DNA from: an uncultured Nitrospina sp.
Lineage (GTDB): Bacteria; Nitrospinota; Nitrospinia; Nitrospinales; VA-1
Assembly (NCBI GenBank): GCA_913044145.1
Contig: CAJWOD010000100.1
Coordinates: 1-5,274, forward strand
Direction of reading: 5' to 3'
DNA: 5,274 nt
Below, in pieces: positions 1-5,274 of the stretch (position 1 is its first letter; each line of letters opens with the position of its first letter). The position numbers and the translations under genes were made by a program. The notes under the pieces are model-generated. The model was given only the letters and a program-made list of their open reading frames with translations. It did no database searches and was not told the origin of the DNA.

Positions 1-56
1 TCAATGAATTGTTCTTAATAAGGGTGTGTGGACTATTTTTTCTGGTTATAGGTCAG

Positions 57-1070
57 TTAGCCGCCAATAGCGTGCATGGCGCGGCTGGGGCGTTCGAAAT
101 CATCGAGATTGATCTTATGTCCTGGCTCTTTAACGAGAACAGCCTGTTTTAGAGTTTCGATAATAGTTTCATCAGTGGCACCTGATCGGATCAATTCTTT
201 AAGATTAGTTTCTTTTGTTGAAAATAGGCAGGTTCTTAATTTGCCGTCTGCAGTCATTCGAATACGGTTGCAGTGGTCACAGAATGGATTACTCACCGCG
301 GTAATAATTCCAATTTTTCCTTTACCATCGGCGAAATTGTATTCACTTGCAGGTCCAATTTCCAGCGAGTTGTCTATGGGGACGAGTTCATAATTTTCTT
401 TGATTATATTTACGATTTCATGACCGAATAATACCTTGTCCCGTTCCCAGACCTTATCCGAGTCTAATGGCATAAATTCGATGAAACGTATTTCAAACCC
501 ATCGGAGCGACCCATTTCGATGAGGCTCATTATTTCGGTTTCCGAAAAATTACGTACTGCCACGGCATTAATTTTTATTGATTTAAAGCCCACCTTCCGA
601 GCAGTGTCCAGCCCATCAAGGACAGATTGAAGGCAGTCACGGCGATTGACATCGCGAAATTTTTCGGGGTCGAGTGCATCAAGACTTACATTTAGCCTTT
701 TTAAACCTGCATCTTTGAGACTTTGCGCCTGATCTTTTAAAAAGTATGCGTTAGTGGTCATAGCTATGTCGTCAATACCATCGACTTCATTTAGCATCTT
801 AATAAGAACAGGCAAGTTTTTTCTCATTAATGGTTCGCCGCCCGTCAATCGAAGGCGATTGATCCCCATTCGGGAAACAATTTGAGCTACTCTTTGAATT
901 TCCTCAAAGGACAATAGGTTGCTTCTATCCATGAATTCGACATTGTCCGCTGGCATGCAATAGGTGCATCGAAAATTACAGCGATCTGTAACTGAAATAC
1001 GTAGATTAACGATGGTTCTACCCATTCCGTCAATAAGCTTTGGTCGCGATGTTTCAGGTGTCGTAGTCAT
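57..1070 (-). CDS. moaA: GTP 3',8-cyclase MoaA (radical SAM, molybdenum cofactor biosynthesis)
   Basis: MoaA carries out the first step of molybdenum-cofactor synthesis in the cytoplasm. It converts GTP to 3',8-cyclo-GTP, which MoaC turns into cyclic pyranopterin monophosphate. The 337-residue product has the usual family length. The N-terminal radical-SAM CX3CX2C motif is at C31, C35 and C38 (CNFRCTYC), followed by the SAM-binding TGGEP at 76-80. The C-terminal second [4Fe-4S] site is CX2CX13C at C264, C267 and C281, with the conserved RIR between them (269-271). The protein ends in the family's Gly-Gly tail (336-337), which is needed for activity, so it looks complete and functional. The ATG is preceded by AAAGG (1078-1082 on the minus strand) with a 7-base spacer. 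It stands alone here: no other moa or moe gene is visible. It is divergent from an Fe-S assembly operon that could supply its two clusters; that link is inference. Confidence 0.97.
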   Translation of the reverse strand: MTTTPETSRPKLIDGMGRTIVNLRISVTDRCNFRCTYCMPADNVEFMDRSNLLSFEEIQRVAQIVSRMGINRLRLTGGEPLMRKNLPVLIKMLNEVDGIDDIAMTTNAYFLKDQAQSLKDAGLKRLNVSLDALDPEKFRDVNRRDCLQSVLDGLDTARKVGFKSIKINAVAVRNFSETEIMSLIEMGRSDGFEIRFIEFMPLDSDKVWERDKVLFGHEIVNIIKENYELVPIDNSLEIGPASEYNFADGKGKIGIITAVSNPFCDHCNRIRMTADGKLRTCLFSTKETNLKELIRSGATDETIIETLKQAVLVKEPGHKINLDDFERPSRAMHAIGG

Positions 1071-1133
1071 TTTTAAACCTTTGGCCTGTTCTCCCCAAAA
1101 CCGGGGGGCTTTAATTCGTTTAAGTATATCTAA

Positions 1134-1139
1134 ATTATA
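1134..1139 (-). promoter_or_regulatory. Possible -10 element for moaA
   Basis: On the minus strand this reads TATAAT, a perfect sigma-70-type -10 hexamer, 64 bases upstream of the moaA start codon. Transcription would begin near 1127, giving a leader of about 55-60 bases. The hexamer 17 bases further upstream (ATACAT, 1157-1162 on the minus strand) is a poor -35. The region is very AT-rich, so a chance match is quite possible. Confidence 0.3.
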
Positions 1140-1306
1140 GCTTTTTTATTCTGCGAATGTATAGAATTTGTTTTAATTATCAATTTTCCTAATTTAAATA
1201 AAAGCTCTAGAATATTGCTTTTTCTTGAAAATAGCCCATTATGGAGGAATAAATACTGTGAAAAATGGAAAATAAAGAACTTTCGTAAGACTAAAGCATC
1301 AAAAAA

Positions 1307-1336
1307 TTGTAGCAGAGGTATAAATTGATATATAAT
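1307..1336 (+). promoter_or_regulatory. Possible sigma-70 promoter for the suf operon
   Basis: A perfect -10 hexamer TATAAT (1331-1336) is preceded, with an 18-base spacer, by TTGTAG (1307-1312), which matches the first three bases of TTGACA. Transcription would start near 1343 and give a leader of about 78 bases before the GTG of the NifU-like gene. This is the best-looking promoter on this strand in the intergenic region. The weak -35 would fit a regulated promoter, and AT-rich sequence gives false matches easily. Confidence 0.35.
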
Positions 1337-1407
1337 TAGGGATAACTACAGCATCAGATTAATAGGGGTTTTGTGTTTTTCTAGAATACAATTAATTATT
1401 AAAATAT

Positions 1408-1412
1408 AAGGG
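1408..1412 (+). promoter_or_regulatory. Ribosome binding site that supports the GTG start at 1421
   Basis: AAGGG lies 8 bases before the GTG at 1421, a moderate Shine-Dalgarno match at good spacing. An in-frame TAA at 1415-1417 rules out any start further upstream. The next in-frame ATG (codon 35) falls inside the conserved N-terminal domain. GTG is therefore the only sensible start. Confidence 0.6.
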
Positions 1413-1420
1413 TTTAACCA

Positions 1421-2161
1421 GTGACTGTTGCCGAAGAAAAGTTTTCTGCCAAGTTTGAGGAAGTGGCTGCAAACATCAAACATAGGGGTGCGTATTATCA
1501 GGAGGATGCTGGAGAAAAAGGGATGGCCCTGATCGAAGCCAAGTTTAAGGATACAAAATTATACTGGCTTGCCGATGTTAAAGAAGATCGGATTTTTAGT
1601 GCACGTTTTTTTGCCTACGGAGGAAAGGTTTCGTTGGTCATTGGAGAAACTTTATGCTCCATGGTAGAAGGCCTGACTGTGGATGAAGCGTGTTCACTTT
1701 TAAAAAATGATGTTGAAGCAAAACTTCGTGACAACCCAGATGTAGCCTGTATGCCCGAATCAAAACAAAAAGCTTTAGATACGGTTGAGGAATTGCTGAA
1801 ATTAGTAAAAGACCAATACATATCCGCCAAAGGGATTGCCCTTGCAAGTGCCTCCATCGATAAGGAAGATTTTAAATCTACAACCGAATTGAATTTGGTA
1901 GCTCAAGCATGGTTGGGGTTGACGTTGGAAGAACAGAAAGAACAGATTGAGTTGGTTTTGGATGAACATATTCGCCCCGCCCTTATGAACGACGGTGGTA
2001 ATGTCCAACTATTAGATGTGACAGATGGTGAGAAGGTGCTTGTTCAATATCAAGGAGCCTGTGGTAGTTGCGGGTCTTCTCTTGGTGCAACTTTATCTTT
2101 TATGGAATCCACCTTACGTAAACATGTTTATAACGAAATTAATGTTGTGCCACAGGTATAA
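1421..2161 (+). CDS. NifU-like Fe-S scaffold/carrier: degenerate IscU-like domain fused to an Nfu domain
   Basis: This 246-residue protein has two parts. Residues 168-246 form an Nfu (NifU C-terminal) domain with the DGGNV motif (191-195) and the CxxC pair C214/C217 (GACGSCGSS). Two such domains pair to hold a [4Fe-4S] cluster for delivery to client proteins. Residues 18-130 align with IscU/NifU-N over the stretch from RGAYYQ to TVDEACSLL. However, the first two IscU ligand cysteines are absent: the PACGD position reads DAGEK and the YGCGS position reads YGGKV. A cysteine near the third ligand site remains (C110); C79 and C91 are elsewhere. The central domain of classical NifU, which binds a [2Fe-2S] cluster, is missing; instead a linker of about 35 residues joins the parts. 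As first gene of the suf operon, ending 14 bases before sufB, it is probably a cluster carrier working with SufBCD. The Nfu assignment is firm; the role of the N-terminal domain is inference. Confidence 0.9.
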   Translation: MTVAEEKFSAKFEEVAANIKHRGAYYQEDAGEKGMALIEAKFKDTKLYWLADVKEDRIFSARFFAYGGKVSLVIGETLCSMVEGLTVDEACSLLKNDVEAKLRDNPDVACMPESKQKALDTVEELLKLVKDQYISAKGIALASASIDKEDFKSTTELNLVAQAWLGLTLEEQKEQIELVLDEHIRPALMNDGGNVQLLDVTDGEKVLVQYQGACGSCGSSLGATLSFMESTLRKHVYNEINVVPQV

Positions 2162-2175
2162 CCTGGAGAAATATA

Positions 2176-3627
2176 ATGAGCGATGAGCAAAACTCCGTCT
2201 CTGATTTATTAGAAGATAATCAATATAAGTACGGTTTTACGACTGATGTAGAGTCAGAAACTTTTGCCAAAGGTCTTAACGAAGAGGTTGTTCGTGCCAT
2301 ATCCAAAAAGAAAAATGAGCCCGAATTTATGCTTAATTTTCGTCTCAAGGCTTTTGAAAAATGGAAAACTATGAAAGAGCCTGCATGGCCGAATGTGCAT
2401 TACCCGCCCATCGACTTTCAGGATATTTCCTACTATTCTGCTCCCAAAAAAAAGAAGCAGTTGGCAAGTCTAGATGAAGTCGATCCGGAAGTGATGCGAA
2501 CCTTTGAAAAATTGGGTATCCCATTAGACGAACAAAAAAAATTAGCAAACGTTGCGGTGGATGCTGTTTTTGATAGTGTCAGTGTTGCTACAACCCATAA
2601 AAAGAAGCTTATGGAACAGGGAATCATTTTCTGTCCTATTTCAGAAGCTCTTCAAGATTACCCTGAACTGGTTGAAGAATATTTAGGTACAGTGGTTCCT
2701 GTGGGTGACAATTATTATGCAGCTCTAAACAGTGCCGTATTCACAGATGGATCCTTTGTTTATATTCCACCAGATACCATCAGCCCGATGGAAATCTCCA
2801 CTTACTTTCGCATCAACACAGAAGAAACCGGGCAATTTGAACGTACACTCATAATCTGCGCTGAAAATAGTTATGTGTCTTATCTGGAAGGTTGTACTGC
2901 TCCGCAATTTGATACCAATCAATTGCACGCAGCAGTGGTAGAACTGGTGACCATGGACAATGCAGAAATTAAATACAGTACCGTACAAAATTGGTACGCC
3001 GGCGACAAAGAAACTGGGCAAGGTGGTATCTATAATTTTGTTACGAAACGTGGGAAGTGTGCTGGCGAAAATTCAAAAATTTCGTGGACTCAGGTTGAAA
3101 CAGGGTCAGCAATCACATGGAAATATCCTAGTTGTATTTTGCAGGGAGACAATTCAAGCGGCGAGTTTTATTCTGTTGCTCTAACCAACGGACATATGCA
3201 GGCAGATACCGGAACTAAAATGATTCATATCGGTAAAAACACACGCTCTAGCATCATATCAAAAGGTATTTCGGCTGATCACTCCAGTAATAGTTACAGA
3301 GGTCAAGTAAAGGTTGGTAAAAATGCTACAAATGCAAGAAACTATAGCCAATGTGATAGCATGCTGGTAGGAGATAAATGTAGTGCTCATACCTTTCCTT
3401 ATATTGAGACGGCAAATAACTCGGTGCAGGTTGAACATGAGGCGGCGACTTCAAAGATAAGTGAAGATCAATTGTTTTATTTTGAGTCGAGAGGGATATC
3501 CAGAGAAAATGCTATTGAAGCTGTCATTAGTGGATTCTGCAAAGATGTTTTTAAGCAGCTGCCGATGGAATTTGCTGTCGAGGCGCAGAAACTATTAACA
3601 CTGAAACTCGAAGACAGTGTAGGCTAA
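2176..3627 (+). CDS. sufB: Fe-S cluster assembly scaffold protein SufB
   Basis: SufB is the core scaffold subunit of the cytoplasmic SufBC2D complex. It accepts persulfide sulfur and builds the nascent cluster at its interface with SufD. The 483 residues match the usual family length. Family signatures include the N-terminal WPNVHYPPIDFQDISYYSAP block (71-90), YLEGCTAP (236-243), STVQNW (268-273) and CDSMLVGDKC (393-402). Residues that appear equivalent to functional positions of E. coli SufB are present: R212, N214, C240, Q271, W273, C393 (E. coli C405) and the E-H-E triad at 420-422 (E. coli 432-434). It should therefore be a working scaffold. The ATG is preceded by GGAGA (2165-2169) at good spacing, 14 bases after the NifU-like gene, so the two are surely co-transcribed. 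Two runs of eight A (2446-2453, 2534-2541) encode lysine-rich stretches. Confidence 0.97.
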   Translation: MSDEQNSVSDLLEDNQYKYGFTTDVESETFAKGLNEEVVRAISKKKNEPEFMLNFRLKAFEKWKTMKEPAWPNVHYPPIDFQDISYYSAPKKKKQLASLDEVDPEVMRTFEKLGIPLDEQKKLANVAVDAVFDSVSVATTHKKKLMEQGIIFCPISEALQDYPELVEEYLGTVVPVGDNYYAALNSAVFTDGSFVYIPPDTISPMEISTYFRINTEETGQFERTLIICAENSYVSYLEGCTAPQFDTNQLHAAVVELVTMDNAEIKYSTVQNWYAGDKETGQGGIYNFVTKRGKCAGENSKISWTQVETGSAITWKYPSCILQGDNSSGEFYSVALTNGHMQADTGTKMIHIGKNTRSSIISKGISADHSSNSYRGQVKVGKNATNARNYSQCDSMLVGDKCSAHTFPYIETANNSVQVEHEAATSKISEDQLFYFESRGISRENAIEAVISGFCKDVFKQLPMEFAVEAQKLLTLKLEDSVG

Positions 3628-3727
3628 TCGGTTCTTAGGTTAGTAATGTGGTACCCGTTGGAAGGGGAGAGGTTATTTCAAAAGTTCCATGTTTGGCTTG
3701 CTTCATTGGTTTAGACCCGCAGCCTAA

Positions 3728-3760
3728 GGCGGTTTGCCGCCCCGCATAGCGGGTTTTTTT
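3728..3760 (+). terminator. Terminator-like hairpins inside the suf operon, between sufB and sufC
   Basis: Two adjacent GC-rich hairpins stand out from the AT-rich background. The first is GGCGG/CCGCC with a TTTG loop (3728-3741). The second is CCCGC/GCGGG with an ATA loop (3741-3753), followed at once by seven T (3754-3760). The second with its T run has the form of a Rho-independent terminator. An upstream ACCCGC (3715-3720) can also pair with GCGGGT (3749-3754), enclosing the first hairpin. It sits about 100 bases after the sufB stop and 26 bases before the sufC ATG, so it would cut or modulate transcription into sufCD. The structure was found by eye; no folding energy was computed. Confidence 0.7.
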
Positions 3761-3786
3761 ATTTGTTAATTTGAGGAATAGATTTA

Positions 3787-4533
3787 ATGCTTGAAATTAA
3801 AGATTTACATGCAGGGGTTGAAGGAAATGAAATCGTAAAAGGAATTTCCCTTTCAATAAATAAAGGTGAAATACATGCCATCATGGGTCCGAATGGATCT
3901 GGGAAAAGCACCTTGGCTAAAATTCTCTCTGGCCATCCAGCTTACGAGACTACCGCTGGGAATATAACGTTTGAGGGTCAAGATCTATTGGAAATGGATG
4001 CGGAGCAAAGGTCGATTGCCGGTATCTTTATGGGGTTTCAATATCCGGTTGAGGTTCCAGGGGTTAATAATGCCGAGTTTCTTCGAATGGCCCACAATGC
4101 CCGTCGTGTCAATGCTGGAGAAGAAGAGGTCGACCCGCTTGATTTCGATGAGCTTCTTTCAGAAAAAATGAAAATGCTTGGAATGGAGAAAAAGTATAAA
4201 GAGAGAAACCTCAATGATGGATTTTCTGGCGGAGAAAAAAAGAAAAATGAGATTCTTCAAATGGCTATCCTCGAACCCAAACTTTCTATTTTAGATGAGA
4301 CAGATTCTGGGTTGGATATTGATGCGCTTCGCATCGTTGCTGAAGGCGTAAATAAACTTCGTAGTGAAAACAATGCGCTTATTCTAATCACTCATTACCA
4401 GCGGTTACTAGATTATATTAAACCCGATTTTGTCCATGTGCTTAGTAAAGGAAAGATCATCAAGTCGGGGGATAAGGCACTGGCTTTAGAACTTGAATCT
4501 CAGGGATACGACTGGGTGACTTCCTCAAATTAA
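3787..4533 (+). CDS. sufC: Fe-S cluster assembly ATPase SufC
   Basis: SufC is the ABC-type ATPase of the SufBC2D complex. It is soluble rather than a transporter subunit: two copies bind SufB and SufD, and ATP-driven dimerisation reshapes the scaffold for cluster assembly. At 248 residues it has the normal length. Motifs in order are Walker A GPNGSGKST (34-42), the Q-loop at Q85 (GFQYP), the SufC-type signature FSGGEKKK (146-153), Walker B and D-loop ILDETDSGLD (168-177) with catalytic E171, and the H-loop histidine H203 in ITHYQRLL. FSGGEKKKNEILQ and ETDSGLDIDAL are typical of SufC rather than of other ABC ATPases. All catalytic residues are present. The ATG follows GAGGA (3773-3777) with a 9-base spacer. 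Its ribosome binding site lies just past the terminator-like hairpin, leaving almost no room for a promoter of its own downstream of that hairpin. sufD follows after 7 bases. Confidence 0.98.
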   Translation: MLEIKDLHAGVEGNEIVKGISLSINKGEIHAIMGPNGSGKSTLAKILSGHPAYETTAGNITFEGQDLLEMDAEQRSIAGIFMGFQYPVEVPGVNNAEFLRMAHNARRVNAGEEEVDPLDFDELLSEKMKMLGMEKKYKERNLNDGFSGGEKKKNEILQMAILEPKLSILDETDSGLDIDALRIVAEGVNKLRSENNALILITHYQRLLDYIKPDFVHVLSKGKIIKSGDKALALELESQGYDWVTSSN

Positions 4534-4540
4534 GGCAAAT

Positions 4541-5274
4541 ATGTCCGATACGCTCGCAGAACCAACAGAAGAGATAGCTTTTCTTGATCTTCATAAAAAA
4601 TTTATTGAAGCCAATAAGCCTAACTCTGCTTTGTTACCCGTTCATGAAGCGGCTTTAGGCCGGTTCGAGACGCTGGGTTTTCCCCATTCAAAGCATGAAA
4701 TGTATACCTTTGTGAACACAAAGAATTTAGTCGCTACCCCATTTGTAATCTCAAATACCTCCACCAGCATTCCCGAAGAGGTTATTGCAAGTCATATTTT
4801 CTCAGGTTGTGAAAATAGTTGCCTGGTATTTGTAAACGGTGTTTACAGCCCGTCTCTTTCAAAATTACAGGCCATAGGGTCATCTGTAAAAATTTCATCA
4901 ATGAGTGAAAAGGATGATTTAGATCAGGTTGTCTCTTCTCTTGAAAATGAAAATGATGTGTTTGCTTGTCTGGCAAATGCTTTTTGTGCAGACCCAATGG
5001 TTGTAGAGATTAGTGATAACGCTCAAATCACAGTTCCTATTCAGGTTCTGTTTATCTCTACTGGAGATACTTCTACACCAGTTATGCATTCTTCGCGTTT
5101 GATATGGAAAGTTGGGAAATTAGCCGAATTAAAAGTTATTGAGAAATATGTCGGAGTTCAGGCAGGTTATTTTAATAATGTAGTTCAGGATTGGATGATT
5201 TTGGAAGGCGCAGGAGTTGTTTTAACTCAGGTGCAATCGGATCCTTTTGATGCATGGAATTTTTCCAAAACTCG
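4541..5274 (+). CDS. sufD: Fe-S cluster assembly protein SufD, 3' end beyond the window
   Basis: This frame opens 7 bases after the sufC stop and stays open to the window edge, giving 244 codons. SufD proteins usually have about 400-450 residues, so a bit more than half is seen. SufD is the SufB paralogue that pairs with it in the SufBC2D scaffold. The N-terminal helical region carries RFETLGFP (41-48) followed by the aromatic YTFVNT (55-60), matching the family's LGFP...W/YKYT-like pattern. FVNGVYSPSLS (97-107) is also typical. From about residue 160 the beta-helix core begins, including EKYVGVQAGYFNNVV (201-215). The histidine important for function in E. coli SufD lies near the C-terminus and is outside the window. 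The AAGG of its ribosome binding site (4532-4535) overlaps the sufC stop codon, suggesting coupled translation. Position and sequence agree, although SufD is always less conserved than SufB. Confidence 0.93.
   Translation, partial: MSDTLAEPTEEIAFLDLHKKFIEANKPNSALLPVHEAALGRFETLGFPHSKHEMYTFVNTKNLVATPFVISNTSTSIPEEVIASHIFSGCENSCLVFVNGVYSPSLSKLQAIGSSVKISSMSEKDDLDQVVSSLENENDVFACLANAFCADPMVVEISDNAQITVPIQVLFISTGDTSTPVMHSSRLIWKVGKLAELKVIEKYVGVQAGYFNNVVQDWMILEGAGVVLTQVQSDPFDAWNFSKT

Larger units (their letters stand above)
1071..1420. other. Divergent moaA / suf intergenic region
   Basis: This 350-bp spacer is strongly AT-rich and holds no gene I can support. It must contain the start signals for both flanking transcripts. 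A TATAAT lies on each strand (see the promoter entries). Close to moaA there is a small C4/G4 hairpin (1093-1108) that would lie in the moaA leader. A strong GGAGG at 1243-1247 has only tiny reading frames after it. I looked for an obvious Fur box, an IscR-like site and a riboswitch core and recognised none. Confidence 0.7.

Noticed and set aside
1..56. Tail of another gene or a moaA terminator at the left edge
   Set aside because: Short frames here end within a few codons and no hairpin followed by a T run is seen in the moaA direction. There is too little sequence to support any call.
76..630. Plus-strand open frames of 105 and 64 codons across the moaA region
   Set aside because: They lie antisense within moaA, which has full family motifs, and their translations show no recognisable domain. 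They are shadows of the coding strand.
1071..1420. Fur box or IscR/SufR operator in the suf promoter region
   Set aside because: These would be expected for a suf operon, but no stretch matched the known consensus well enough by eye.
2446..2541. Two runs of eight A in sufB (2446-2453, 2534-2541) as possible slippage or frameshift sites
   Set aside because: The reading frame continues normally through both, and lysine-rich stretches here fit the family in an AT-rich genome. No alternative product of interest follows.
1615..3021. Minus-strand open frames of 64-98 codons opposite the NifU-like gene and sufB
   Set aside because: They are antisense to strongly conserved proteins and have no family signature.
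3628..3714. A tRNA or other structured RNA gene in the sufB-sufC gap
   Set aside because: I found no T-loop GTTCRA motif, acceptor stem or other tRNA feature. Only the 3' hairpins are convincing.
4782..4997. Minus-strand 71-codon frame within the sufD region
   Set aside because: It is antisense to the continuous sufD frame, which fits its position after sufC and matches SufD signatures.

Overview
The window is a compact, AT-rich stretch of bacterial chromosome, roughly 40% G+C by eye. It holds one molybdenum-cofactor gene on the minus strand and, divergently, the start of a SUF-type iron-sulfur (Fe-S) cluster assembly operon on the plus strand. The proteins are typical of Gram-negative, mesophilic, possibly aquatic bacteria. 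I cannot fix the phylum from the sequence alone. Nothing points to a phage, plasmid or transposon.

Layout. Positions 1-56 hold no gene I can support. moaA (57-1070, minus) encodes the radical-SAM GTP 3',8-cyclase of molybdopterin synthesis and looks intact. Positions 1071-1420 are a 350-bp AT-rich divergent intergenic region that should hold both promoters. A plausible -10 element is visible for each direction. The plus-strand operon then runs: a two-domain NifU-like protein (1421-2161, GTG start), sufB (2176-3627), a 159-bp gap with a terminator-like hairpin (3628-3786), sufC (3787-4533), and sufD (4541 to the window edge, incomplete).

How the genes work together. SufB, SufC and SufD form the SufBCD scaffold, in which the SufC ATPase drives cluster assembly on the SufB-SufD pair. 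The NifU-like protein has a C-terminal Nfu domain with an intact CxxC cluster-binding pair, so it probably carries or delivers clusters. MoaA needs two [4Fe-4S] clusters and is thus a likely client of the divergent operon. No cysteine desulfurase (SufS), SufU/SufE or Rrf2-type regulator lies in the window. The desulfurase could follow sufD.

The genes are well known families. Two points deserve a second look. The N-terminal domain of the NifU-like protein aligns with IscU but lacks at least two of the three cluster-ligand cysteines. A strong terminator-like hairpin sits inside the operon between sufB and sufC. I did not find a convincing new biological system.
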